Origin: Halorubrum trapanicum
GTDB lineage: Archaea > Halobacteriota > Halobacteria > Halobacteriales > Haloferacaceae
Direction of reading: 5' to 3'
DNA length: 64,000 bases
NCBI RefSeq assembly: GCF_002355655.1
Contig: NZ_AP017569.1
Span: 496,001 to 560,000, forward strand
Of this stretch, positions 1 through 8,946 are shown one piece after another. The translations under genes were made by a program, and so were the position numbers. Position 1 is the first letter of the stretch. Each line of letters begins with the position of its first letter. Under the pieces are notes generated by a model that was not told the DNA's origin, ran no database searches, and saw nothing but the letters and a program-made list of their open reading frames with translations.

Positions 1-466
1 GGTCGAAGTGGTCGCGGTACGCCTCGTCGCTCGCGGCCTGCGAGCGGAGTTCGGTCATCACCGTGACGAACCGCTCGTCGGGCGCGTACGCGTCGTCGAG
101 CGACGCGGGGTCGACGGCGGCCGTGAGGTAGCCGTCGAGCTGCTCCCGCGCAGAGCGCTCGAAGGCCTCCTCGGGGGCCATCTCCGGCGCGTCCTCCTCC
201 GCGGCAGCCGCATCCGCTCCCGACGGGTCCGCGACGGCCCCGTCCGCGACGGACGCCTCGAACTCGTCGAGCAGGAAGCCGAGGAGGTCGATCAGCAGGT
301 CGTCTTTCCCGTCGTAGTGGTGGTAGACGAGCGAGGGGCTCTTGTCGAACTCGTCGCCGATCCGCTGGATCGTGACGTTCGCGTACCCGTGTTCACAGAG
401 CGCGCGGAACGCCGCGCCGAGGATCGCCTGTCGAGTGTCCGACGGCTCCGCGAACGGGTCGTTCAT
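1..466 (-). CDS. TetR/AcrR-family transcriptional regulator (3' end outside window)
   Basis: DNA-binding repressor, cut by the window edge, so only the first 155 residues are visible. Residues 10-60 form a typical TetR helix-turn-helix, with TRQAILGAAFRALCEHGYAN followed by VTIQRIGDEF and SLVYHHYDGKDDLL. A low-complexity Ala/Glu segment comes next, then the start of the ligand-binding half. The ATG at 466 is preferred over the in-frame ATG at 475 because a TATATA box at 487-492 places the transcript start near 466. It is divergent from an exported protein and an RND exporter, and an inverted repeat lies between them. It therefore probably represses the exporter genes and perhaps itself; the ligand is unknown. 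Confidence 0.85.
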   Translation of the reverse strand, partial: MNDPFAEPSDTRQAILGAAFRALCEHGYANVTIQRIGDEFDKSPSLVYHHYDGKDDLLIDLLGFLLDEFEASVADGAVADPSGADAAAAEEDAPEMAPEEAFERSAREQLDGYLTAAVDPASLDDAYAPDERFVTVMTELRSQAASDEAYRDHFD

Positions 467-485
467 ACGACGCATAGAGGGGTCC

Positions 486-519
486 GGTATATATCGGTCC
501 TGATTGAACGTTCATTCAA
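486..519. promoter_or_regulatory. Divergent promoter with TetR-type operator
   Basis: A TATATA core at 487-492 suits the minus-strand regulator. Directly beside it, 504-519 reads TTGAACGTTCATTCAA. This contains the perfect palindrome TGAACGTTCA (505-514) and a wider TTGAA-N6-TTCAA inverted repeat. GCTTATG at 524-530 is a TATA-like box for the plus strand. Binding at the repeat would block both promoters. Operator function is inferred from symmetry and position. Confidence 0.5.
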
Positions 520-552
520 CACGCTTATGCCGCGGGCCCCTGACAGCAACGT

Positions 553-636
553 ATGACTCGACCCGACGCGTCACGGTACGACCGATCGCCGCGCGCGACC
601 AGACCCTCCCACCGGTCCGGCGGAGGGAATCGATGA
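553..636 (+). CDS. Leaderless 27-codon upstream ORF coupled to the exported protein
   Basis: An ATG at 553 sits about 25 nt after a TATA-like GCTTATG, so a leaderless transcript would begin here. The frame encodes 27 basic residues and stops at TGA 634-636, overlapping the ATG of the next gene (633) as ATGA. No homolog is recognised and the peptide (MTRPDASRYDRSP...) has no domain. It could couple translation of the exported protein to transcript-end initiation, or be chance. A good GGAGGG at 622-627 also serves the downstream gene. Confidence 0.35.
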   Translation: MTRPDASRYDRSPRATRPSHRSGGGNR

Positions 637-2342
637 GTCGGTCGACGCGGCTCGCGACCGCCGCGCTCGCCGCCGTCGCGGTGAGCGCGTTACTCGTCGG
701 CGTCTCGCTCGCGGGCGCCGCGGCCCCGAGCGCGGGGACGGCGGGCGGCGGCGACGCCGCGGCGCTCTCCGGGATCGACGGCCCGAACGCGGAGGGCTCC
801 GTCGCGCAGACGAGCGATCCCACTCCCCGACAGGTCCGCGGGTCGCCCGTGTTGGAGCTGTTCCTCTCCCGGGGGTCGGTGCCCAGCGGCGCGGAGTCGA
901 CCGTGACGGTCGACATCGTCAACACCGGCGAGATGGAGATCGGCAACCAGCTCGACTCACGGGTCACGACCGCTCGCGGGCTCACCCTCGAGATCGACGA
1001 CAGTGACGTGCCGATCGACGTCGAGGACGGCGAGATCCCGGTCGGCGACGTTTCGACCGCCGCGAGCCCGGTCCCCGTCGAGCTAGACGTGACCGTGCCC
1101 GACGACGTGCCCGACGGCAGGTACGAGGTGGAGGCGACCGCCCGCTACCGGTACACCTTCGAGATAATCCCCGAGTTCAACGACCACAAGGACCGGCGCG
1201 GCATCGACGACTTCGACCTGACCATCGTGGTCGACGACGGCGCGCGGTTCGCGGTGTTGGAGACCGACACCGACGCGCAGGTCGGCGGGAGCGGCGACGT
1301 GACGGTCACGATGGCGAACGTCGGCGACGAGACCGCGCGCGACGCCGTCGTCTCCGGAACGACGACCAGCCCGGGCGTCCGGCTCGGGGCCGGCGAGGGC
1401 GGCGGCCAGTCCTTCGTCGGCGACTGGGCGCCCGGCGAGAACCGGACGGTGACGTTCGACTCGTCGGTCAGCGAGGCGTTCGGCGGCGGCGCGTACGCGC
1501 TCTCCTCGACCGTCGACTACCGGAATCCGAACGGGATCGACGAGGCCGCGGCGCCCGCGCGCGCCGGCGTCGTCCCGCTCCGCGAGCAGGCGTTCTCGCT
1601 GGACGACGTCTCCGGGACGCTCGAGGTCGGGTACTCGGGGACGGTCTCCGGCACGATCACGAACGAGGGACCGCTCGACGTCGAGAACGCGGTCCTCGTC
1701 GCCGACTCCGGGAGCAACCGCGTGAGCCTCGGCGAGAGCCGGTACGCGCTTCCGACGATCCCGGCCGGCGAGTCTGCGAACTTCACCTTCGACGTCGACG
1801 TGAGCGGGAGCGCCGACCCCGGCCCGCGACAGTTCCGGTTCACGACCGAGTACGAGAGCGGCGACGCGACGCTCGCGGCCGAGGAGACCCGCCGCGTCGA
1901 GGTGGCGCCCCGCCAGCCCGAGTTTGACCTCGCGGTCGACAACGCCACGATTCCGGCCGGCGAGACCCGGCGGATCAACGCCACGATCACGAACCAGCGC
2001 CCGGAGACCCTCTCGTCGATCAACGCCGGCCTCTACGCCGACAGCCCGCTGACGGCGGTCAACGACGAGGCGTTCGTCGACGAGCTCGAACCGGGCGAGT
2101 CCGCGAGGATCTGGTTCGAGGTGTCGGCCGCGGGGAGCGCGAGCGTGGAGGAACACCCGATAGAACTCGACTTCCGGTACGACGACGAACGGGGCAACGA
2201 CCGCATCTCGGACGTCGCGCAGGTCCCGGTCACCGTGACCGCCGCCGCCGACGACGGCGGGACGCCCGCGGGCCTGATCGCCGTCGGCGTCCTCCTCGTC
2301 GTCGCCGCGGTCGGCGGCGCCGTCTGGTACCGACGGCGGTGA
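633..2342 (+). CDS. Exported CARDB/S-layer-type repeat protein anchored by a C-terminal helix
   Basis: Surface protein of 569 residues. Residues 1-33 form a signal peptide (basic start, then an Ala/Val-rich core). Several Ig-like beta repeats of the CARDB/COG1361 style follow; the phrases VTVTMANVGDETA, SGTITNEGPLDVENA and NATITNQRPE mark their starts. A transmembrane helix at about 547-566 ends in YRRR. The ATG at 633 has GGAGGG 5 nt upstream. It lies 60 bp before an RND exporter, and such pairs are common in haloarchaea, so it may be an external partner of the exporter. The substrate is not evident. Confidence 0.75.
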   Translation: MSRSTRLATAALAAVAVSALLVGVSLAGAAAPSAGTAGGGDAAALSGIDGPNAEGSVAQTSDPTPRQVRGSPVLELFLSRGSVPSGAESTVTVDIVNTGEMEIGNQLDSRVTTARGLTLEIDDSDVPIDVEDGEIPVGDVSTAASPVPVELDVTVPDDVPDGRYEVEATARYRYTFEIIPEFNDHKDRRGIDDFDLTIVVDDGARFAVLETDTDAQVGGSGDVTVTMANVGDETARDAVVSGTTTSPGVRLGAGEGGGQSFVGDWAPGENRTVTFDSSVSEAFGGGAYALSSTVDYRNPNGIDEAAAPARAGVVPLREQAFSLDDVSGTLEVGYSGTVSGTITNEGPLDVENAVLVADSGSNRVSLGESRYALPTIPAGESANFTFDVDVSGSADPGPRQFRFTTEYESGDATLAAEETRRVEVAPRQPEFDLAVDNATIPAGETRRINATITNQRPETLSSINAGLYADSPLTAVNDEAFVDELEPGESARIWFEVSAAGSASVEEHPIELDFRYDDERGNDRISDVAQVPVTVTAAADDGGTPAGLIAVGVLLVVAAVGGAVWYRRR

Positions 2343-2402
2343 TCGGATGAGGAGACACGTCACAGGACCCCGAGACAGGACGCGCCGGACAGGGGGGCGC
2401 CG

Positions 2403-4901
2403 GTGACCGCGGCCGACCGGGTGATCGAGCGGATCGACCGCGTCGTCACCGAGCGGCCGCTGGCGGTGATCGCCGTGTTTCTCCTCGTCACGGCCGGCTT
2501 CGCCGGCGGGCTGACCGGCATCGAGACGAGCGCGGGGGCGGACCAGTTCACGCAGGACATCCCCGCTCAGCGGGCGCTCGACGAGATCGACGAGGAGTTC
2601 GAGACGTCCATCGGCGGCTCCGCGACATCGGCGCAGGTGATCGTCTCCGACGACAACGTCCTCTCCCGCGACGCCTTGGTCCGGACCCTGGAGACCCAAC
2701 ACAGGCTGGAGTCGCGGTCGACGCTCCGGGTCGCGTCCACGTCGAGCCACGCGGACGCGATCGCGCGGCAGTTGGAGCCGGACGCGGCGAGCGCGGCCGA
2801 GCGCCGCGACGCGGTGGCCGAGGCGACGCCCGCGGAACTGCGGACCGCGATCGCCGACGCCGACGCGACCGGCGCGATCGCGGCGCAGGTGTCGGTCGAC
2901 TACAACCCCACCGCGCAGGCGGCCGACACCGCGATCGTGGGGATCACCTACGACCTGCCCGAATCGGCGACGACGGCGCGGGTGACCGAGCTTCAGACCC
3001 GAAGCGTCGACGTCGTCGACTCCGTCCCCGGCAACGAGGCCGGCGAGAACGCGATCCTCTTCGGCGACGGCGTCCTCCAGTCGGAGATCACCGCGCTGCT
3101 GACGGACACCGCGATCATCGTGTTCCCGGCGGCGCTAATCCTGATCGTCGGCTTCCTGATCTTCTCGTACCGCGACCCGTTCGACATGGCGATCGGGATC
3201 GCCGCGCTGCTCCTGTCGCTCCTGTGGACCTTCGGCTTCATGGGGTACGCCGGGATTCCGTTCTCCGACTCGCTGGTGACCGTCTTCCCGCTGTTGCTCG
3301 CGGTCGGGATCGACTTCGGGATCCACATCGTCAACCGCTACCGCGAGGAGCGGTCGACCGGGACCGGGATCGAGGCGTCGATGCGGACGACGACGGACCA
3401 GCTGCTTATCGCCTTCCTGCTGGTGACGATCACCACGGTGTTCGGGCTCGTCTCAAACGTCGTGAGCCCGTTCGACCCCAACCGCGACTTCGGGATCGTC
3501 GCGGCCGCCGGGATCACGTTCACGCTGATCATCTTCGGGGTCTTCCTCCCGGCCGCGAAGGTGCTCTCCGACCGGTGGCGCGAGCGGCTCCCGATCCCGA
3601 CGTTCGGCACGAGCGCGCTCGGCGCCGGCGGGTCCCGGCTCGCGCGCGTCCTCCACGTCGGCGTCGACCTCTCGCGGATCGCCCCCGTCGCGGTCGTCGC
3701 CCTCCTCCTCGTCGGCGGGGCGGTCGGCGGCGCCTACGGGACCGGCGTGAACACGGAGTTCTCCGAGGAGGCGTTCTTCCCCGACCAAGAGCGGTTGGAG
3801 ACGTACGCGGACCTCCCGGAGCCGTTCGCGCCGACGGAGTACACGTTCCTCGACGTGTTGACCCTCTTCGAGGAGGAGTTCGAACAGGACTTCGTGGGGT
3901 CGGTGACGCTGTACATCGACCAGTCCGTCAGAGACGACACCTCGCTGGAGCTGATCGACCGGACCACGCGCAACCCCCCCGACACCTTCGCGACGACCGA
4001 CGAGCGGCGCGCGCAGGCGACGAGCGTCGTCACCGTGATCGAGGACCGGGCGGAGCGGGACCCCGAGTTCGCGGCGCTCGTCGAGCGCAACGACCGCCTC
4101 GGCAACGGCGTGCCCGACCGGAACGTCGACGAGGTGTACGACGCGCTCCTCGACTCCTCCGCGGAGGGTCGCGCGCGCGGCTACGTGGCCGCCGACCGCG
4201 GCAGCGCGCGGATCGACTACACGATCCGCCCGGGCGTCGACAACTCCGAGGCGGTCGCGGACGTGCGCGAGCTCGCCGAGCGGACCCCCCTTGAGGCCGT
4301 GCCGACCGGCTCCCTCGTCGTCAACGAGGCGGTGATCGACTTACTGACCGAGTCGGCGATCCGCAGCCTCTTCGCCGCCTTCGGGCTCACGGCGCTGTTC
4401 CTGGCGCTGTCGTACGCGTACCTCGAAGGGAAGGCGGTGTACGGGCTCCTCAACCTCGTCCCCGTCCTCGTCACGGTCGGGCTGCTCGTCGGGTCGATGC
4501 GGCTCTTCGCCATTCCGCTGACGCCGATCAACGCGCCGATCCTCTCCGTTTCGATCGGGCTCGGGGTCGACTACACCGTCCACTTCGTCCACCGGTTCGT
4601 CGACGAGTACAAGCGGGGACTCCCGATCGACGAGGCGCTCGACGTCACCATCGCCGGGACGGGCGGCGCGCTCACCGGCAGCATGCTCACCACGGTCTCC
4701 GGGCTCGGCGTCCTGTGGCTCGCCGTCATTCCCCTGCTCCGCGACTTCGGCGTCCTGCTCGCGCTGGGCGTGTTCTACGCGTACCTCTGTTCGATCCTGC
4801 TCGTCCCGTCGCTCGTCGTCGTGTGGGACCGGTACGGCGGGCTGGTCGGTCTCGGTCTCGACGACGGGCTCCGCGGGTCCGGCGCCGAGCGCGGGCGCTG
4901 A
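2403..4901 (+). CDS. RND superfamily exporter (MmpL/HAE3 type)
   Basis: Polytopic membrane exporter of 832 residues with the internal duplication of RND permeases. Each half has one helix, a large extracytoplasmic loop and a block of five or six helices. Acidic residues inside the membrane blocks occur in VGIDFGIHIVNRYREE (near residue 302) and LGVDYTVHFVHRF (near 722), as expected for proton-coupled MMPL domains. The GTG start at 2403 follows a G-rich stretch; GTG 2421 is an alternative. It is co-directional with the exported beta-repeat protein and probably under the TetR regulator. Likely cargo is lipids, pigments or hydrophobic compounds, but this is a guess. Confidence 0.85.
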   Translation: MTAADRVIERIDRVVTERPLAVIAVFLLVTAGFAGGLTGIETSAGADQFTQDIPAQRALDEIDEEFETSIGGSATSAQVIVSDDNVLSRDALVRTLETQHRLESRSTLRVASTSSHADAIARQLEPDAASAAERRDAVAEATPAELRTAIADADATGAIAAQVSVDYNPTAQAADTAIVGITYDLPESATTARVTELQTRSVDVVDSVPGNEAGENAILFGDGVLQSEITALLTDTAIIVFPAALILIVGFLIFSYRDPFDMAIGIAALLLSLLWTFGFMGYAGIPFSDSLVTVFPLLLAVGIDFGIHIVNRYREERSTGTGIEASMRTTTDQLLIAFLLVTITTVFGLVSNVVSPFDPNRDFGIVAAAGITFTLIIFGVFLPAAKVLSDRWRERLPIPTFGTSALGAGGSRLARVLHVGVDLSRIAPVAVVALLLVGGAVGGAYGTGVNTEFSEEAFFPDQERLETYADLPEPFAPTEYTFLDVLTLFEEEFEQDFVGSVTLYIDQSVRDDTSLELIDRTTRNPPDTFATTDERRAQATSVVTVIEDRAERDPEFAALVERNDRLGNGVPDRNVDEVYDALLDSSAEGRARGYVAADRGSARIDYTIRPGVDNSEAVADVRELAERTPLEAVPTGSLVVNEAVIDLLTESAIRSLFAAFGLTALFLALSYAYLEGKAVYGLLNLVPVLVTVGLLVGSMRLFAIPLTPINAPILSVSIGLGVDYTVHFVHRFVDEYKRGLPIDEALDVTIAGTGGALTGSMLTTVSGLGVLWLAVIPLLRDFGVLLALGVFYAYLCSILLVPSLVVVWDRYGGLVGLGLDDGLRGSGAERGR

Positions 4902-4947
4902 CCGGCGAGCGACATTCGACCGGACGGCAAAGCGGAAACCGAGCGGG

Positions 4948-5403
4948 TCAGCCGACGACGCCGAAGATCAGCTGGACGGTGATGAGGACGAGGCCCGCGG
5001 CGCCGGTCGCGAGGGACCCGGCGGCGACGCCGTGTGCGTTTCCGAGTCCGCGGCTCCGCGTCGCGAAGTAGGCGCCGAGGAAGACGAAGCCGACGAGGAG
5101 CAGTCCGACGGTCAGGTACGCGACGCTCACCAGCGTCCCGGCGAGCCCCTCGGGGATCCCGAAGCTCCCGACGCCGAGGAGGATGCTCCCGCCGACGAGG
5201 ACGGTGATGCCGACGAACGAGACCGCCCACACGACCGGCGTCCGGGCGACGTCGCCGAGCGTCCCGACGATCGCTTCGTAGCGTCCGCCCGCCTCGTCGC
5301 GGCCGGGAGCGACTCGCTTCGCTCCGATTTCGGCGACGGCGACGAACGTGGCGACGACGAGGAGGCCCATCAGCCCCGTACTCAAGAGGGTCAGTGATGT
5401 CAT
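4948..5403 (-). CDS. Small membrane protein next to cytochrome oxidase genes
   Basis: Hypothetical protein of 151 residues with about four hydrophobic helices (near 5-25, 57-80, 90-112 and 125-150) and a short basic loop. No catalytic motif is visible. It is divergent from coxB with 227 bp between. A TATA-like GGGTATTTGT lies about 35-40 nt upstream on the minus strand. An accessory or assembly role for the oxidase is only suggested by location. Confidence 0.6.
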   Translation of the reverse strand: MTSLTLLSTGLMGLLVVATFVAVAEIGAKRVAPGRDEAGGRYEAIVGTLGDVARTPVVWAVSFVGITVLVGGSILLGVGSFGIPEGLAGTLVSVAYLTVGLLLVGFVFLGAYFATRSRGLGNAHGVAAGSLATGAAGLVLITVQLIFGVVG

Positions 5404-5582
5404 GGATGTCCGTTGTTAGGGGCTCCGTTCGCGCGTACAAATACCCTTCGACGCTTCGACGCGCGGGCTTCGCCACGCTCGACGGTCCTGCGCTCGACGC
5501 GTCGATCGACCGGTCGGCGTCGTCGCGTCCGGAGCGGAAGATCCGCGCTTCGGCCCCCCGATCGCCCGCCCCGCTACACAAG

Positions 5583-5613
5583 AGATAAGTGTACCATCGC
5601 TAAGGGTGGTACA
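5583..5613 (+). promoter_or_regulatory. coxB promoter with a perfect 7-bp inverted repeat
   Basis: GATAAGTG at 5583-5590 is the best TATA-like box before coxB. It abuts TGTACCA (5590-5596), ten spacer bases, then TGGTACA (5607-5613), an exact inverted repeat covering the expected transcription start. The coxB ATG is at 5631. The layout fits a repressor or redox-regulator site; the factor is unknown. Confidence 0.45.
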
Positions 5614-5630
5614 AGAGCAGACAGACGAAC

Positions 5631-6422
5631 ATGATAGATCCAGTTATCCTACAACAAGGGGGCGACTGGCGCGCACAGGCGGAGGTCTTCGACGAGATCT
5701 TCTTCGTCTTCCTCGCGCTCGGCACCCTCGTCGGCACCATCGTCGTGTCGTACACGCTGTGGAACGTGTACAAGTACCGCGACGACGGAAACCGATCGGA
5801 CGAGGAGTTCGACGCACCGGTCGTCGGCGAGCTCCCGACGGGACAGGGCGGTCCGAAAGCGAAGAAGCTCTTCCTCTCGTTCGGGTTGAGCGCGATCGTC
5901 GTCATCAGCCTCGTCGTGTACGCGTACGGGCTGCTCCTCTACGTCGAGCAGGGACCGGACACCGGCGACGAGGGAGACATCGAGATCATGGTCGAGGGGT
6001 ACCAGTACGGCTGGGCCTACGAGTACCCGAACGGGCACACCGAACGGGGTGAACTGATCGTGCCGGCCGATCAGCGGATCGACCTCAACATCACGTCGAG
6101 AGACGTCTGGCACAACTTCGGCTCATCGGACTTACGGATAAAGTCCGACGCCATCCCCGGAGACTACAGTCAGGTGTGGTTCGCTGTGAGCTCCGAGGAC
6201 GTCGAGGCACAAGGCGGGGAGGCGACCTACCGCGTCCAGTGCTTCGAGCTGTGCGGTGCGGGTCACTCCGCGATGAAGGGACAGATCACGGTCATCCCGC
6301 AAGACGAGTGGGAAGAGTGGTACGCGGGTACCGGTAACAGCTCCGCGAGCAACGGCACGTCCAGCGCCAGCATCGAGGCGCCGGGAGCCGGGTTCGCCGC
6401 GCCCGGCGGGGTGAGCGCATGA
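5631..6422 (+). CDS. coxB: Cytochrome c oxidase subunit II
   Basis: Subunit II of an aa3-type terminal oxidase, taking electrons from a blue copper protein or cytochrome at the outer membrane face. It has 263 residues, two N-terminal helices (about 22-46 and 82-106) and an exposed cupredoxin domain. CuA ligands are visible: His161 (DVWHNFG) and the cluster CFELCGAGHSAM with Cys204, Glu206, Cys208, His212 and Met215. No cytochrome c domain is fused. The tail is Ser/Gly/Ala-rich. Its stop overlaps the coxA start as ATGA, so the two are translationally coupled. Confidence 0.95.
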   Translation: MIDPVILQQGGDWRAQAEVFDEIFFVFLALGTLVGTIVVSYTLWNVYKYRDDGNRSDEEFDAPVVGELPTGQGGPKAKKLFLSFGLSAIVVISLVVYAYGLLLYVEQGPDTGDEGDIEIMVEGYQYGWAYEYPNGHTERGELIVPADQRIDLNITSRDVWHNFGSSDLRIKSDAIPGDYSQVWFAVSSEDVEAQGGEATYRVQCFELCGAGHSAMKGQITVIPQDEWEEWYAGTGNSSASNGTSSASIEAPGAGFAAPGGVSA

Positions 6423-8917
6423 GCGGACTCCCGCCGACGACCTCCGTCAAGCGCTGGTTCGTGACGACCAACCACAAGGACATCGGAATCCTCTACACGA
6501 TCACCGCGCTGTTCTTCCTGCTGTTCGGCGGCGTGATGGCGCTGCTCATCCGCCTCCAGCTGTGGGACCCGACGAGCCAGATACTCTCCGGGCTGGCGTA
6601 CAACGAGGCTGTCACCGCCCACGGGCTGATAATGGTGTTCTGGTTCCTCTCGCCGTTCGCGTTCGGCTTCGCGAACTACTTCGTGCCGCTTCAGATCGGC
6701 GCGGACGACCTCGCGTTCCCGCGGCTGAACGCCCTGTCGTACTGGCTGTACCTGGGCTCGGGCCTCCTCCTCGCGATCAGCTTCTTCCAGGGCGGCACGC
6801 TGTCGGCGGGGTGGACGATTTACGCCCCGCTCAACGTGCCGATGTACACGCCGAGTATCGGTTCGACCGGCGCGGTGCTCGCGCTCGCGATGTTCGTCAC
6901 CGGGACCACGGCGTCGACGGTGAACTTCCTCACGTCCATCCACCACTCCCGCGCCGAGGGGATGGGGATCATGGACATGCCGATGTTCACCTGGTCGATG
7001 CTCGCGACCGTGTGGATGATGCTGTTCGCGTTCGCCGCGCTGCTCGCGGTCGGGCTCATCCTCGCCGCGGACCGCGTCCTCGGCAGCGTCTACTTCTCGG
7101 CGACCGAAGGCGGCTCCCTCCTGTGGGGCCACCTGTTCTGGTTCTTCGGTCACCCCGAGGTGTACATCGTCTTCTTCCCGGCGCTCGGCGTCATGCTGGA
7201 GCTGTTCCAGACGTTCTCCGGTCGCCGCCTCGTCGGGCGGAAGTGGGTGATCATCTCCATCTGTCTGATCTCCGTCCAGTCGTTCCTCGTGTGGATGCAC
7301 CACATGTTCCTGACGACGATCAACCTGGAGATCAAGACGCTGATGATGGCGACGACCATCGGCATCTCGCTCCCCTTCGACCTGGTCGTCTTCGCGCTGA
7401 TCTACACGCTGATCAAGGGGCGGATACAGTTCACGACCCCGTTCCTGTTCGCGTTCGGCGCCCTGCTGTTGTTCATCCTCGGCGGGATCACAGGCGTCTT
7501 CCTCGGCGCCATCGTGCTCGACTACGAGTTCCGCGGCACCTACTGGGTGGTCGCGCACTTCCACTACGTGATGTTCGGCGGCGCGACGGCGCTGTTCGGC
7601 GGGGCCTACTACTGGTTCCCGAAGATCACGGGGAAGATGTACGACGAGTTCCTCGGGAAGCTCCACTTCGCGATCTTCTTCATCGGCTTCAACGCCGTCT
7701 ACTTCTCGATGTTCCTCGGCTGGGAGACCCCCCGCCGGGTGTTCGAGTACAACCCCGAGTTCCAGATCTACCACCAGTTCGGGACGATCGGCGCCTTCGT
7801 GCTCGGGTTCTCTTTCTTCATCATGTTCTACAACTTCGCGAAGTCCTTCGTCTCCGGCGAGCCCGCCGGCGACAACCCGTGGGACTACTCGCGGACCGCG
7901 GAGTGGGCGGTCTCCTCGCCCCCGCCGCTTGAGAACTGGCCCAACCGACCGTCGTACGCCTCCGGGAAGCTGGAGTTCGTGAAAGACTACGTGCCGGACG
8001 GCGGGCCCGCGATGAAGACGGACGACAACGGCGATGTCGCTACCGACGGCGGCGACAGCCACTCGGCGCACATCTCCGAGTACCCGTACTGGGACAAACA
8101 CCCGAGCCACGCCAGCATCTGGCCGTTCGCGCTCGCCGTGGCGCTCGGCGTCACGCTGTTCGGCTTCTCCGGCTTCGCGGAGGCAGTCACCGTCGAGCTG
8201 GGCGAGACGGCCATGCAGAGCGACGTCGTCATCTCTAACGCCTTGTACCCGACCGCTATCGTGGCCGGCCTCGTCGGGCTCCTCTACACCGGCGTGAAGT
8301 GGGGGCTTGAGGACTTCTACGCGCCGCCCTCGGAGTTCGCCGAGCGCTGGCCGTTCAACGGCGTCGAGAAGGTGAAGCTGGGGATGTGGTTCTTCCTGGC
8401 CTCCGACGTGATCGTCTTCGGCGCGTTCCTCTCGGCGGCCATCTTCGTCCGCTACAACGCGGGCTGGATGACCTGGTCGCCGCTGACGGAGTCGCTGCCG
8501 GGGCTCATCAACACCTTCGTGCTGATCACGTCCTCGTTCACCGTCATCCTCGCGCTGGTCGCGGCTCGCCGCGAGAGCCGGCAGGGGCTCTTGGCGACGC
8601 TCGGTGCGACCATCCTGCTCGGGTTCACGTTCATGGCGATCAAGCTGTGGGAGTGGAACCACGAGATCTTCGACCGGGGCGTGACCATCTCCGCGAACGC
8701 CCACGGTGACCCGATCCAGGCGTCGATCTACTACGTCACGACCGGGCTCCACGGGATCCACGTGCTGCTCGGCTTAGTGATCGCCATCTTCCTGTTCGTC
8801 AGGGCGTACCAGGGGCACTACCTCGACGACGAGCGGCCGATCGAGTACTTCGGCCTCTACTGGCACTTCGTGGACATCGTCTGGGTGTTCATCTTCCCGC
8901 TGTTCTACCTCTTCTGA
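6419..8917 (+). CDS. coxAC: Cytochrome c oxidase subunit I-III fusion
   Basis: Catalytic proton-pumping oxidase. The 832 residues join subunit I (about 1-510) and subunit III (about 560-832) through a hydrophilic Asp/Gly linker. Subunit I keeps the heme a ligand His68 (AHGLIMVFWF), the CuB/Tyr signature GHPEVY with His245, Glu247 and Tyr249, CuB histidines 294-295 (MHHMF), and the heme ligands in HFHYVMFG (His380, His382). Subunit III contributes about seven helices. Such fusions are known in halophilic archaea and some bacteria. It is coupled to coxB by a 4-bp overlap. Subunit IV (17.1 kb) and halocyanin (18.2 kb) lie elsewhere in the window. Confidence 0.95.
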   Translation: MSGLPPTTSVKRWFVTTNHKDIGILYTITALFFLLFGGVMALLIRLQLWDPTSQILSGLAYNEAVTAHGLIMVFWFLSPFAFGFANYFVPLQIGADDLAFPRLNALSYWLYLGSGLLLAISFFQGGTLSAGWTIYAPLNVPMYTPSIGSTGAVLALAMFVTGTTASTVNFLTSIHHSRAEGMGIMDMPMFTWSMLATVWMMLFAFAALLAVGLILAADRVLGSVYFSATEGGSLLWGHLFWFFGHPEVYIVFFPALGVMLELFQTFSGRRLVGRKWVIISICLISVQSFLVWMHHMFLTTINLEIKTLMMATTIGISLPFDLVVFALIYTLIKGRIQFTTPFLFAFGALLLFILGGITGVFLGAIVLDYEFRGTYWVVAHFHYVMFGGATALFGGAYYWFPKITGKMYDEFLGKLHFAIFFIGFNAVYFSMFLGWETPRRVFEYNPEFQIYHQFGTIGAFVLGFSFFIMFYNFAKSFVSGEPAGDNPWDYSRTAEWAVSSPPPLENWPNRPSYASGKLEFVKDYVPDGGPAMKTDDNGDVATDGGDSHSAHISEYPYWDKHPSHASIWPFALAVALGVTLFGFSGFAEAVTVELGETAMQSDVVISNALYPTAIVAGLVGLLYTGVKWGLEDFYAPPSEFAERWPFNGVEKVKLGMWFFLASDVIVFGAFLSAAIFVRYNAGWMTWSPLTESLPGLINTFVLITSSFTVILALVAARRESRQGLLATLGATILLGFTFMAIKLWEWNHEIFDRGVTISANAHGDPIQASIYYVTTGLHGIHVLLGLVIAIFLFVRAYQGHYLDDERPIEYFGLYWHFVDIVWVFIFPLFYLF

Positions 8918-8946
8918 GGCGGTTCGCGGTTCGGTTTTTTGTTCTC

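Noticed and set aside
6263-8761. Very long open frame antisense to coxAC (832 codons)
   Set aside because: It is the mirror of a well-conserved gene in high-GC DNA; the translation is Arg/Glu/His/Val-rich and unlike any protein family.
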